64,000 nucleotides of DNA from Clostridium estertheticum subsp. estertheticum (GTDB taxonomy: Bacteria > Bacillota > Clostridia > Clostridiales > Clostridiaceae), in contig NZ_CP015756.1 of assembly GCF_001877035.1 (NCBI RefSeq), forward strand, positions 1,293,001 to 1,357,000, written 5' to 3'. Made by a program: the position numbers and the translations under genes. Every line of letters starts with the position of its first letter. Position 1 is the stretch's first letter. The notes beneath the pieces were generated by a model. That model was given only the letters and a program-made list of their open reading frames with translations. It made no database searches and was not told where the DNA came from. Shown in pieces: positions 54,076 to 64,000 of the stretch.

Positions 54076-55615
54076 TTTCTAATTCATCGATTATTTCTAA
54101 TTCTACCAAGTCTATATTTGTTTTTCCTATATATCCAAATTTAAGCTGATTAGTTCTTATAAAGTTCATTGCCTTGTAATAGGTTGCGTGATTCATAAAA
54201 CCGGGATAGAAAAACACATAATCGCAATTAGCTAAAACACTAGTATCAAAATTTTCACTAAAGCCGTGCAACGTTCTAAGCTCTGGATATTTTTCTCTGA
54301 ATCTTCTTCTCCAGTCTTTAGCACCACCTATGATAATAATATTAAAATTTGATATGTAATCTGATAATGACTTTGTTTGCGCAAGCGGGATATAATCATT
54401 GTTTATTTTAAATACATATTCTCGTAGACCATTTAATTCAGTTCTATATCTTTTCTCAACTAATAATTGGTTTTCAAGATCAGTGATTCTATTTTGCATT
54501 TCCACAACTTCAGAATTATGTGTTTTATTTACTTTATTTATCTGAATGTTTAAAGTATCTTCAAATTTTGTATTTTGTTTCTTAGAAATCATTAACTTAT
54601 TTGATATATCTTTATTTGTCAGATTAACAATATTTAAATTATCATCTAAAGTGTTTATTTTAATAAGTAATGTTTCTTGATTATTTTCAAAATATAGGTT
54701 CTTAGATTTTTTATATTCATTAATTAAAGATTTTATAAAAATGCCATTTACAAGAACTTGAAGTATCACTTTAGGGTCCAAAGAAGTATATCCCATTTTA
54801 ATATAGGATAATAATATTTCATCAATATTTAAAAAGTTCGAATCGGAGAATAAATGATTAACATCAAGTTTGTTAATAATGAAAATATTCTCAAGAATTC
54901 CACCTGATTCTTCAATAATATTTATATTGCTGTTTAAAATATCTTTAAAACTATTTATTTTGCCATACTTTCTCTTGAGTAATGCTTTGATTTCTTGAAG
55001 CTCGTTTTTATGTACTTCTAATTCCTTCGTTATGTCTCTTGTCATGGGATCACAAAACTCAAATGTTTTTATATCATTAATAATTGATTCAAAAAAACCT
55101 TGATCAACTTCACTTGCAGTGCGATATATACCAAAATAAAAGTATATTGCGGCTTCTAGCCTTGCTTCTGTTTTCATTGTAACTTCATCCATTAGATGGT
55201 ATTTTTTAGTTAACTCTCTTTTTTCATGCTTTTTAACAGCATTAAATACTACGCAGTAGTGTTTTCTAAGTAATTTAATTATAGTGTTTCTTAAGTTATA
55301 ATCATTCTCCGCAATTAAAAGAACACCAAGTGCTTTTCTTCCTTCAATTTCTTGCTCAAGTGTACCTTGTGTCATAATAATATGCTTTGCACAGGAAGAA
55401 TTTTTAACAACTTCATAATATTTAATTTTATCAAGAAGATACAATTTATTAATATCTTTTTTCATTTCAGGGTTTCTAATGATTGCTATGCTTACATTTG
55501 CTAATATGTAATTTGAAAGAACATTCTCAGGGACATTCCAAGTTTGACCTATCATTTTTGAAAAATTTCCAATATTTAAATTTACTACATTTGAGTTATC
55601 TTTAATCAAATCCAA
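54062..55615 (-). CDS. Coiled-coil protein with DUF2325-like C-terminus
   Basis: A 517-residue soluble protein of unknown function. The middle part (about 330-400) is a coiled coil. The C-terminal 95 residues read FNIIIIGGAKDWRRRFREKY PELRTLHGF, then LANCDYVFFYPGFMNHATYYKA and end in IIDELEKGRL. This Rossmann-like piece with a Gly-Gly start, then Asp/His-rich loop, matches the DUF2325 pattern. The N-terminal part is helical without recognisable motif. The start is TTG 55615 after AAAGGAGG. Its position between modABC and nif, on the opposite strand, suggests a link to nitrogen or metal metabolism, but this is guilt by association only. Confidence 0.65.
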   Translation of the reverse strand: MDLIKDNSNVVNLNIGNFSKMIGQTWNVPENVLSNYILANVSIAIIRNPEMKKDINKLYLLDKIKYYEVVKNSSCAKHIIMTQGTLEQEIEGRKALGVLLIAENDYNLRNTIIKLLRKHYCVVFNAVKKHEKRELTKKYHLMDEVTMKTEARLEAAIYFYFGIYRTASEVDQGFFESIINDIKTFEFCDPMTRDITKELEVHKNELQEIKALLKRKYGKINSFKDILNSNINIIEESGGILENIFIINKLDVNHLFSDSNFLNIDEILLSYIKMGYTSLDPKVILQVLVNGIFIKSLINEYKKSKNLYFENNQETLLIKINTLDDNLNIVNLTNKDISNKLMISKKQNTKFEDTLNIQINKVNKTHNSEVVEMQNRITDLENQLLVEKRYRTELNGLREYVFKINNDYIPLAQTKSLSDYISNFNIIIIGGAKDWRRRFREKYPELRTLHGFSENFDTSVLANCDYVFFYPGFMNHATYYKAMNFIRTNQLKFGYIGKTNIDLVELEIIDELEKGRL

Positions 55616-55776
55616 TTATAGAATGCCTCCTTTACTATATCATTATTAATTGTGTTAAATATAATGATAGTGTATATAGCGTATTATAAAGCTAATATTA
55701 GGATAAATCAACAACATAATAACATTTAGAAATGACATGAAGTTAGTTAAATAAAACCAGATTACATAAGAAAAAC

Positions 55777-55905
55777 ATGGCAACGATTGCAAAATTAATC
55801 AATTCATATGGCAACGATATCATAACAAAAAATGATGGAATTGCAAGAATTATTATAAAAAACTTGCAAAAAAGGCTTGACTATATATCAAAAAGACAGT
55901 AATAT
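55777..55905 (+). promoter_or_regulatory. Candidate nif promoter with paired upstream motifs
   Basis: ATGGCAACGAT occurs at 55777-55787 and again at 55808-55818, 31 bp apart (about three turns of the helix). TTGACT (55877-55882), a 17-bp spacer and TAATAT (55900-55905) follow, so the motifs sit around -100 and -130 of the presumed start. This is the layout of activator sites before a promoter. The distance to nifH (about 475 bp) implies a long leader or a second promoter closer to the gene. Confidence 0.5.
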
Positions 55906-55912
55906 AAATAAA

Positions 55913-57210
<1,298 letters not shown>

Positions 57211-57259
57211 TTAAGTATATCTAATTCATTATAACAATATAGATAGGGGGAATTAAACG

Positions 57260-57586
57260 ATGATAATGATTAAAGCAGTAATTAGACCAGAAAAAGTAGG
57301 TATTGTTCTCTCAGAGTTATGTGATGCTGGTTTCCCAGCAGTTACAAAGATAGGTGTAGTTGGACGTGGTAAGCAAAGAGGAGTTAAGGTCGGAGATGTA
57401 TATTATGACGAAATTCCAAAAGAAATGTTAATGCTAGTAGTTAGCGATAATGATAAAGATGATGTTATAAAAATTATAATTAGAAGTTCAAAAACAGGAG
57501 AAAAAGGTGCTTTTGGTGATGGAAAGATTTTCGTAAGTGATGTAGACGAAGTATATACCATAAGTTCTGGAAATTCTGGATTATAA
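57260..57586 (+). CDS. nifI1: PII-like nitrogenase switch-off regulator NifI1
   Basis: A 108-residue PII-family protein with IKAVIRPEKVGIVLSELCDA, GRGKQRGVKVGDVYYDEIPK (the T-loop region) and KTGEKGAFGDGKIFVSDVDE. NifI1 and NifI2 form a complex that binds the MoFe protein and blocks activity when ammonium is present, responding to 2-oxoglutarate and ATP. The position between nifH and nifD is typical of methanogens and clostridia. The end of the gene overlaps no neighbour; nifI2 begins 14 bp later. Confidence 0.95.
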   Translation: MIMIKAVIRPEKVGIVLSELCDAGFPAVTKIGVVGRGKQRGVKVGDVYYDEIPKEMLMLVVSDNDKDDVIKIIIRSSKTGEKGAFGDGKIFVSDVDEVYTISSGNSGL

Positions 57587-57600
57587 GGAGGGCCAATAAT

Positions 57601-57984
57601 ATGAAGGAAATAACAGCTATCATTCGAATGGATATGGTTAATAAAACAAAAGAAGCTCTTCTTAAAATAGCAGTTCCTTCTATGACTGCAATAAGGGTTA
57701 TGGGAAGAGGAAAGAAAAAAATAGCTTATGAATTATTTCAAAATGCATTTAGTGAGGATGAAGGACTACCTCCAATAATCGCTGAGCAATTGTCTGAGAT
57801 GCACAGATTAATGCCAAAGAGAATGATAATACTAGTTGTAGAGGATAAAGATGTACAAAATACAGTAAAAACTATTATAGAAGTAAATCAAAACGGAAAT
57901 CCAGGAAATGGAAAGATATTTGTAGCTACGATAAATGATGTGGTTACAGTAAGAACCGGAAAAACTGGAATAGAAGCTATTTAA
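57601..57984 (+). CDS. nifI2: PII-like nitrogenase switch-off regulator NifI2
   Basis: A 127-residue PII-family protein, longer than NifI1 because of an extended T-loop (YELFQNAFSEDEGLPPIIAE QLSEMHRLMPK). The core is ITAIIRMDMVNKTKEALLKI, MTAIRVMGRGKKK and NQNGNPGNGKIFVATINDVV. It works with NifI1 on the nitrogenase complex. The ribosome site AAGGAGG sits in the 14-bp gap after nifI1. nifD starts 23 bp downstream. Confidence 0.95.
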   Translation: MKEITAIIRMDMVNKTKEALLKIAVPSMTAIRVMGRGKKKIAYELFQNAFSEDEGLPPIIAEQLSEMHRLMPKRMIILVVEDKDVQNTVKTIIEVNQNGNPGNGKIFVATINDVVTVRTGKTGIEAI

Positions 57985-58007
57985 TTAAATAAAGCGAGGT
58001 GAAGTAT

Positions 58008-59606
58008 ATGAAAGAATTTATGGATAAAGTGCTTGAAAAATATCCTGCAAAAACATTTAAAAACAGAAAACAACATATAGTTATTAAAAAAGCGGAGGAT
58101 GATTTATTATCAATTACAGCGAATACTAGAACAATTCCAGGGATGATAACAAGCAGGGGATGTTGTTATGCAGGCTGTAAGGGCGTTATACTCGGGCCAA
58201 TAAAGGATATGGTTCATATAGTTCATGGACCTATCGGGTGTTCTTATTATACTTGGGGAACAAGGAGAAATAAGGCGAAAACTGAACCAGGAGGTCAAAA
58301 CTATATAGAATATTGTTTTTCAACAGATATGCAAGAAAGCGATATTATATTTGGTGGTGAAAAGAAATTAAGACAAGCAATAAAAGAAGCAGTAGAGATA
58401 TTCCATCCGACTGCCATAACAATTTCAGCTACATGCCCAGTAGGACTAATTGGTGATGATATAAATGCAGTAGCGGCTGAAGCAGAAAAGCTTTATGGAA
58501 TTCAAGTTTTAGCTTTTAATTGTGAAGGATACAAAGGTGTAAGTCAGTCAGCTGGACATCATATCGCTAACAACAATTTAATGAGAAGTGTAATTGGTAC
58601 AGGAACTAAAGCTCCTACTAAAAAACATTCTATAAATTTGTTAGGTGAGTATAATATTGGCGGAGATGGCTGGGAAGTTGAAAGAGTATTCAAAAAAATA
58701 GGTTATGAAGTAGTATGTGTAATGACCGGTGATGGTAGTTATGAGGACATAAAAAATGCTCATACAGCTGATGTTAATTTAGTTCAATGTCATAGATCTA
58801 TAAATTATATAGCTGAAATGATGGAGACAAAATACGGAATACCTTGGATAAAAGTTAATTTTATAGGTGTTAGTGGAATTACTGAGACTTTAAGAAATGT
58901 AGCGCTTTATTTTGATGATAAAGATCTTATAGAAAAAACAGAAAAGGTAATTGCAGAGGAAATTGCTGCAATAGAAGGACAAATGCAATATTATAAAACA
59001 AGACTTGAAGGAAAAACAGCATTTTTATATGTTGGAGGTTCAAGGTCCCATCATTATCAAACGCTTCTTCATGACTTAGGTATTGAAACTGTAGTTTCAG
59101 GTTATGAATTTGCCCACAGAGATGATTATGAGGGTCGCGAAGTTATTCCTGATATAAAACTTGATGCAGACAGTAAGAACATTGAGCACTTAACAGTTGA
59201 AAAAGACGAAAAGAAATATAGAACTATTATATCTCCGCAGAGATATGAAAAACTCAAAAATGAAATACCTTTAGCTAAGTATGACGGCCTTATAAAAGAT
59301 ATGAAGAAAGATGCTGTAATAATTGATGATTTAAACCATTTTGAAACAGAGCAATTAATTAAACATTTAAAACCTGACATGTTTTTCTCGGGAATTAAAG
59401 ATAAGTATGTAGTGCAAAAGATGGGGGTAACGTCAAAGCAATTACATTCATATGATTATTCAGGACCGTATGCAGGATTCAGAGGAGCAGTAGTTTTTGC
59501 AAGAGAGCTTACATCGGGAGTACATACTCCTGCATGGAGATATGTTACCCCACCGTGGAAAGTAGAACCACTATTAGAAGGAAAAGTTATTGGAGGTGAT
59601 GAGTAA
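58008..59606 (+). CDS. nifD: Nitrogenase MoFe protein alpha chain
   Basis: A 532-residue subunit carrying FeMo-cofactor and half of the P-cluster. P-cluster cysteines lie in GCCYAGCKGV (about 53-57), GPIGCSYYTWG (78) and TCPVGLIGDDI. Cofactor-site residues are GVSQSAGHHIANN (Gln and His equivalents of 191 and 195), LVQCHRSINY (cluster-binding Cys) and LHSYDYSGPYAGF (His). It has the roughly 50-residue insertion in the C-terminal half known for Clostridium NifD. The GHHIAN sequence and absence of a G subunit gene indicate the molybdenum enzyme. The start ATG 58008 follows GAGG; its stop overlaps nifK by one base. Confidence 0.97.
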   Translation: MKEFMDKVLEKYPAKTFKNRKQHIVIKKAEDDLLSITANTRTIPGMITSRGCCYAGCKGVILGPIKDMVHIVHGPIGCSYYTWGTRRNKAKTEPGGQNYIEYCFSTDMQESDIIFGGEKKLRQAIKEAVEIFHPTAITISATCPVGLIGDDINAVAAEAEKLYGIQVLAFNCEGYKGVSQSAGHHIANNNLMRSVIGTGTKAPTKKHSINLLGEYNIGGDGWEVERVFKKIGYEVVCVMTGDGSYEDIKNAHTADVNLVQCHRSINYIAEMMETKYGIPWIKVNFIGVSGITETLRNVALYFDDKDLIEKTEKVIAEEIAAIEGQMQYYKTRLEGKTAFLYVGGSRSHHYQTLLHDLGIETVVSGYEFAHRDDYEGREVIPDIKLDADSKNIEHLTVEKDEKKYRTIISPQRYEKLKNEIPLAKYDGLIKDMKKDAVIIDDLNHFETEQLIKHLKPDMFFSGIKDKYVVQKMGVTSKQLHSYDYSGPYAGFRGAVVFARELTSGVHTPAWRYVTPPWKVEPLLEGKVIGGDE

Positions 59607-60976
59607 TGTTAGATTTAACTACGAAAGATGTCGTTGAAAGAAAAGCTTTAAGAATTAATCCTGCAAAAACTTGTCAACCTATTGGGGCTATGTATGCAGC
59701 ACTTGGTGTTCATGCATGTTTACCTCATAGTCATGGGTCCCAAGGATGTTGTGCTTTTCATAGAATGCAACTTACAAGGCATTTTAAAGAGCCAATAATG
59801 GCATCTACAAGTGCATTTACAGAAGGAGCATCGGTTTTCGGTGGAGGAGCAAATTTAAAAACTGCTATAAAAAATATATTTGAACTTTATAAACCGGATA
59901 TAATAGCAGTTCATACTACTTGTTTATCAGAGACTATCGGTGATGATTGTAAAACAATGATTTTTCAAGCTGAGGGTGATATTCCAGAGGGTAAACATGT
60001 AATTCATGCTAGTACTCCAAGTTATGTAGGTTCACATATAACTGGATTCTCAAGTATGGTAAAAGCTTTTGTTACTTATTTATCTGTTAATAGCGGCAAA
60101 GAAAATGGAAAAGTTAATCTTTTACCAGGATTTGTAGATCCAGGTGATATGAGAGAATTAAAAAGGATTCTTAGTGTTATGGGAATTGACAATATTCTTT
60201 TCCCGGATACTAGTGGTGTTTTAGATGCACCTATGACAGGTTCTTTTGAAATGTATCCACTTGGTGGAACAACAGTTGATGAAATTATTGATGCTGGAAA
60301 TTCAAAGCTATCAATAGCACTTGGTTCATATTCTGCCGAGGCTGCTGGGATAGAGCTAGAGAAAAAATGCAAAGTACCTATGAAAACTTTAGCTACTCCT
60401 ATTGGAATTGAAGCTACAGATAGATTGATGACAGAACTATCTCTATTCTCAAATAAAGATGTTCCAAAATCTATAGAAGAAGAAAGAGGGCAACTAGTTG
60501 ATTTAATGTTAGACAGTCAAGCTTATTTTAATGGTAAAAAAGTAGCTATTTATGGAGATCCAGATATAGTTACAAGTTTAGCCGAATTTGTAATAAGTCT
60601 AGGCGCTATTCCAAAGTATGTAATTACAGGAACACCAGGAGAGACTTTTGTAAAAGAGGTTAATGCAATGCTTGAAAAAAATGGTATAGAGGGATCTACA
60701 GTTAAGGCTGCAGCTGATTTATTTGAACTTCACCAATGGATGAAAAATGATCCAGTAGATTTATTAATGGGTAATACTCATGGTAAATTTATTGCAAGAG
60801 CAGAAGATGTTCCATTTGTAAGAGTTGGTTTCCCAATACTCGATAGATATGCACATCAGTATTTCCCAATAGTTGGATATAAGGGTGCTATTAGATTAAT
60901 TGAAATGATGTCAAATGTCATATTAGATAAAATAGATAGAACATGTCCTGAGGAGGATTTTGAATTAGTAATGTAA
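59606..60976 (+). CDS. nifK: Nitrogenase MoFe protein beta chain
   Basis: A 456-residue beta subunit, short at the N-terminus as usual in Clostridium. P-cluster ligands are KTCQPIGAMYA (Cys 23), HGSQGCCAFHR (Cys 48) and TTCLSETIGDDC (near 115). Other family marks are HASTPSYVGSHITGFSSMVK and FVRVGFPILDRYAHQYFPIV GYKGA. It forms the alpha2beta2 tetramer with NifD. Translation is coupled to nifD through TAATG. nifE follows 24 bp later. Confidence 0.97.
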   Translation: MLDLTTKDVVERKALRINPAKTCQPIGAMYAALGVHACLPHSHGSQGCCAFHRMQLTRHFKEPIMASTSAFTEGASVFGGGANLKTAIKNIFELYKPDIIAVHTTCLSETIGDDCKTMIFQAEGDIPEGKHVIHASTPSYVGSHITGFSSMVKAFVTYLSVNSGKENGKVNLLPGFVDPGDMRELKRILSVMGIDNILFPDTSGVLDAPMTGSFEMYPLGGTTVDEIIDAGNSKLSIALGSYSAEAAGIELEKKCKVPMKTLATPIGIEATDRLMTELSLFSNKDVPKSIEEERGQLVDLMLDSQAYFNGKKVAIYGDPDIVTSLAEFVISLGAIPKYVITGTPGETFVKEVNAMLEKNGIEGSTVKAAADLFELHQWMKNDPVDLLMGNTHGKFIARAEDVPFVRVGFPILDRYAHQYFPIVGYKGAIRLIEMMSNVILDKIDRTCPEEDFELVM

Positions 60977-61000
60977 ATTAATATTCGTGGAGGTGATTAT

Positions 61001-62326
61001 ATGAAAACAGAATTACTTAAAGAAAGAGAAGACTCAGTTTGTTATAACTCTAAAAACAAAGGAAAAAAGATGAAGTGTGATGGCAATAGCGTATCTGGCT
61101 CTGTAAGTCAAAGGGCTTGTGTGTACGCGGGTGCAAGGGTTGTATTAAATCCCATAACAGATGCGTTTCATTTGGTTCATGGACCTATTGGATGCGCTGC
61201 CTATACTTGGGATATAAGAGGAAGTCTAACTAGTGATTCTGAAAATTACAGAAATAGTTACTCCACGGATATAAGAGAAAAAGATGTTATATTTGGGGGA
61301 GAGAAAAAACTTGCTGCTGCTATCGATGAGATAGTAGTAGCACATTCCCCTAAAGTAATATTTGTATATTCAACTTGTATTGTGGGTGTAATTGGTGATG
61401 ATATTGATGCAGTCTGTAGAATGGCAGAAAGCAAATATAATATTCGAGTTATTCCAGTTAAAGCACCTGGGTTTTCAGGAAATAAAGCAGTAGGATATAG
61501 AGCCGCTTGCAATGCAATATTAAATCTTATGGGTGAGAATAATGAGCCAAAGGTTTTAGGAATAAATATTTTAGGTGATTTTAATTTAGCCGGAGAAATG
61601 TGGATTATTAAAAATTATTTTAAAAGAATGGGTGTTAAAGTAGTTGCAAGAATCACAGGTGATAGCACAACTGATGAGATTAAAAAGGCACCAACAGCTA
61701 GTCTAAATATAGTGCAGTGTGCTGGATCTATGCATTACCTTGCAAATCAAATGACTGAAAAATTTGGAATACCATATATTAATGTTAGTTTTTTAGGACT
61801 TGCGGATATTAAGGCATCTTTAACAAATGTAGCGCAGTTAAGTAAGGACAAAAAAATTATAAAAAGAACAAAGGAACTAATTGAAACTGAAGAGAAACAA
61901 ATTGAAGAAACATTAGCTTATTACAAAAGGAGACTAATAGGTAAGAAGGTTGCTATATATGTAGGTGGTGGATTTAAAGCTATTTCACTTATTAAACAAT
62001 TTAGAGAACTTGGAATGGAAACTGTTATGGTAGGAACTCAAACTGGTAAGGAAGAGGACTACGATATTATAAAAAAAATAACTAATGAGGGAACGGTAAT
62101 TTTAGATGATACCAATCCAGCAGAACTTGAAAGATTTATACTTGAGAAAAATGCAGATATTTTAGTTGGAGGAGTTAAAGAAAGACCGCTTGCTTACAAA
62201 CTTGGAATTGCATTTTGTGATCATAATCATGAAAGAAAACATGCACTAGCGGGATTTGAAGGAGCTGTTAACTTTGCAAAGGAAGTAGATTTAACAATCA
62301 ATAGTCCAGTTTGGAAACTTATATAA
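61001..62326 (+). CDS. nifE: Nitrogenase cofactor scaffold protein NifE
   Basis: A 441-residue homologue of NifD. It has RACVYAGARVVLNPITDAFH LVHGPIGCAAYTWD, YSTCIVGVIGDDIDA and NIVQCAGSMHYLANQM, with the cofactor His of NifD missing as expected in NifE. With NifN it receives the NifB product and matures it into FeMo-cofactor. The N-terminal 30 residues contain one extra Cys-rich piece typical of NifE. GGAGGTG precedes the start. nifN-B follows 16 bp later. Confidence 0.95.
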   Translation: MKTELLKEREDSVCYNSKNKGKKMKCDGNSVSGSVSQRACVYAGARVVLNPITDAFHLVHGPIGCAAYTWDIRGSLTSDSENYRNSYSTDIREKDVIFGGEKKLAAAIDEIVVAHSPKVIFVYSTCIVGVIGDDIDAVCRMAESKYNIRVIPVKAPGFSGNKAVGYRAACNAILNLMGENNEPKVLGINILGDFNLAGEMWIIKNYFKRMGVKVVARITGDSTTDEIKKAPTASLNIVQCAGSMHYLANQMTEKFGIPYINVSFLGLADIKASLTNVAQLSKDKKIIKRTKELIETEEKQIEETLAYYKRRLIGKKVAIYVGGGFKAISLIKQFRELGMETVMVGTQTGKEEDYDIIKKITNEGTVILDDTNPAELERFILEKNADILVGGVKERPLAYKLGIAFCDHNHERKHALAGFEGAVNFAKEVDLTINSPVWKLI

Positions 62327-62342
62327 AACAGGAGGTGTTAAT

Positions 62343-64000
62343 ATGGAAATCAGAAATTCGGTGAATTTGAGTGTTAATCCTTGTAAGATGTGTATGCCAC
62401 TTGGTGGTGTGATGGCACTTAAAGGAATTGAAGAAAGTATGGTAATTCTTCATGGATCTCAAGGGTGTAGCACATATATTAGGCGCCACATGGCAACTCA
62501 TTATAATGAACCAATTGATATTGCATCGTCTTCACTTACTGAAGATGGAACAATTTATGGTGGTGCTAAAAACTTAAAATTAGGACTTAAAAATATAATT
62601 AAATTATATAATCCCAAAATTATTGGCGTTCTAACAACTTGCCTTGCAGAAACTATCGGAGAGGATATTGGACGTATAATTATAGAATTTCAAGAGGAGA
62701 ATCCTGAAACTAGAGATATTAAGATTATTCCAATATCAACACCTGCATATTCTGGTACCCAAGCTGAAGGCTATTATAAAACACTTAGAAGACTCGTTGA
62801 ATATTTAAGCATGGGTGATATAAAAACTAAAAAAATTAATATAATTGCTGCTAATATAAATCCAGGAGACATAAGGTTATTAAAAAGTATTTTAGATCTC
62901 TTTAAGGTAGAATACACAATATTACCAGATGTATCAGAGACATTGGATGCAGGCTACAATAAAAAGTATAATAAAGTTCCAGAGGGTGGTACTAGTCTTC
63001 GTGATATAGCTTTAATGGGAGGAGCCGTCGCAACAATAGAGATGGATTGTAGCGCTGAAATCGGATCTACTGCTGGAGATTATTTGTTTGAAACTTTTGG
63101 AGTCCCAATATTTAAGTGTGCAGTGCCAATAGGGTTAAAGGCAACAGATGTATTTATTAATTTAATATCACAAATCAGTGGAAAACCAGTGCCTAAGGTA
63201 TTAGAAAAGCAGCGGAGTCGTTACCTTGATGGAATAATTGATTCACACAAATATAATGGAGAAGGACGAGCTATTATTTTTGGAGAACCGGAAATTGTGT
63301 ATGCAGTTACATCATTATGTGTTGAAAATGGAATAACACCACTACTTATAGCCACTGGTTCTAAAAATAAAATTTTAAAAGGTAAATTAAAAGAACTTAC
63401 AAAAGATCTTGATAATCAACCTATTATTATTGATGATACTGATTTTGAAATTATTGAAAAACATGCAAAAGAGCTTAAGGCGAATTTATTAATTGGTGAT
63501 TCCAATGGAAGACGGATCGAGAAAAAATTAGGAATCAAATTAATAAGAATCGGATTCCCAATTCATGATAGAGTTGGTGCTCAAAGGGCAGTTAATGTGG
63601 GATATTATGGTTCACTAAGATTTTTAGATGAAATCACTAATTCTATATTAGAAAGAAAAGAAAGGGGCTATAGGCGAGATATGTATGATAAATATTATGA
63701 TAACGGAAAAGATGAAGATAAGTCTAATGCTCAGGCGCAGGTTAAAAAGATAATCAGTATGGAGGAAAAAACAAAAAGTCACCCATGTTTTAATGGCTGC
63801 GCACATGATAATGCAAGGATACACATTCCAGTAGCTCCAAATTGTAATATAAGTTGTAATTATTGTAGTCGTAAATTTGATTGTGTAAATGAGAGTAGAC
63901 CTGGAGTTACAAGCTCAATATTATCTCCAGTTCAGGCCTTGGAAAGATTCAAAGAATTCAAAGGTAAACTTAAAAATCTTACAGTTGTTGGGATAGCGGG
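62343..64000 (+). CDS. nifN-B: NifN-NifB fusion protein (3' end beyond window)
   Basis: An open frame of at least 552 codons reaches the window edge. Residues 1 to about 430 are NifN: VNPCKMCMPLGGVMALKGIE, HGSQGCSTYIRRH, TTCLAETIGEDIGR and IGFPIHDRVGAQRAVNVGYY. After a linker of about 45 residues, NifB begins with HPCFNGCAHDNARIHIPVAP and the radical-SAM cysteines CNISCNYCSRKFDC. NifN pairs with NifE as scaffold while NifB builds the 8Fe core (NifB-co) from 4Fe clusters. The fusion is known in Clostridium pasteurianum and may channel NifB-co directly to its acceptor. AGGAGG precedes ATG 62343. Confidence 0.95.
   Translation, partial: MEIRNSVNLSVNPCKMCMPLGGVMALKGIEESMVILHGSQGCSTYIRRHMATHYNEPIDIASSSLTEDGTIYGGAKNLKLGLKNIIKLYNPKIIGVLTTCLAETIGEDIGRIIIEFQEENPETRDIKIIPISTPAYSGTQAEGYYKTLRRLVEYLSMGDIKTKKINIIAANINPGDIRLLKSILDLFKVEYTILPDVSETLDAGYNKKYNKVPEGGTSLRDIALMGGAVATIEMDCSAEIGSTAGDYLFETFGVPIFKCAVPIGLKATDVFINLISQISGKPVPKVLEKQRSRYLDGIIDSHKYNGEGRAIIFGEPEIVYAVTSLCVENGITPLLIATGSKNKILKGKLKELTKDLDNQPIIIDDTDFEIIEKHAKELKANLLIGDSNGRRIEKKLGIKLIRIGFPIHDRVGAQRAVNVGYYGSLRFLDEITNSILERKERGYRRDMYDKYYDNGKDEDKSNAQAQVKKIISMEEKTKSHPCFNGCAHDNARIHIPVAPNCNISCNYCSRKFDCVNESRPGVTSSILSPVQALERFKEFKGKLKNLTVVGIA

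Noticed and set aside
55777-55792. Sigma-54 promoter (TGGCA...TGC) upstream of nifH
   Set aside because: The GG and GC elements are 10 bases apart instead of the required 12, and the second copy of the motif lacks the GC part.

Overview
The window looks like a chromosomal stretch of a low-GC, anaerobic Firmicute of the genus Clostridium in the strict sense. The reasons are the very AT-rich DNA, strong AGGAGG ribosome sites, frequent TTG/GTG starts, and a nif operon ordered nifH-nifI1-nifI2-nifD-nifK-nifE-nifN/B. That order includes two PII-like nifI genes between nifH and nifD and a NifN-NifB fusion, as known from C. pasteurianum. The species cannot be named from the sequence alone.

Region 1 (1 to about 17,500) is an accessory island with many broken genes. 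It holds a RadC/JAB protein, a YkgJ-type cysteine cluster protein with an Ala/Thr/Val-rich partner, phage portal and serine recombinase remnants, and decayed surface or lipoprotein genes. It also holds three intact units that look like conflict or defence genes: a ComEC-type metallo-beta-lactamase followed by a sacsin-type HSP90-like ATPase (6322-10434), a glycosyltransferase with a large unknown N-terminal region (12423-14597), and a HEPN protein followed by a PD-(D/E)XK-like protein (15265-17003). The island ends at a displaced 3' half of a tRNA-Ser(CGA) gene (17444-17503), the classic scar of integration into a tRNA.

Region 2 (about 17,500 to 26,200) is a second accessory block ending at another copy of the tRNA-Ser 3' tail. 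It carries a PadR regulator with a nonsense-disrupted membrane partner and a complete bacitracin/peptide-antibiotic resistance set on the minus strand: bceR-bceS-uppP-bceA-bceB. A 12-bp-arm inverted repeat lies just before uppP. The 3' end of bceB is duplicated 18.9 kb upstream, where it forms a chimeric gene.

Region 3 (26,500 to 50,000) is mostly ordinary housekeeping and accessory metabolism: a chemoreceptor, MarR plus FMN-binding protein, one insertion sequence of about 1.6 kb, a MocR-type regulator divergent from a siroheme sulfite/nitrite reductase, a U32 peptidase-family protein, MATE and MFS transporters, TerC, a CHASE3-type histidine kinase, an LRR protein, a GntR regulator plus ilvD, a flavodoxin-like reductase, LD-carboxypeptidase and an SH3/NlpC-P60 cell-wall hydrolase.

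Region 4 (50,000 to 64,000) is the nitrogen fixation region. A DNA-binding regulator with a periplasmic-binding-protein-like domain precedes modABC (molybdate uptake). A DUF2325-like protein on the opposite strand separates mod from nif. The nif operon then encodes Mo-nitrogenase (nifHDK), its PII-type switch (nifI1, nifI2) and the FeMo-cofactor scaffold and synthesis proteins (nifE, nifN-B), with the last gene cut by the window edge. Molybdate uptake next to Mo-nitrogenase makes functional sense because the cofactor contains molybdenum. Notable non-coding signals include a 10-bp phased repeat array at the modA promoter and paired ATGGCAACGAT motifs upstream of a promoter about 475 nt before nifH.
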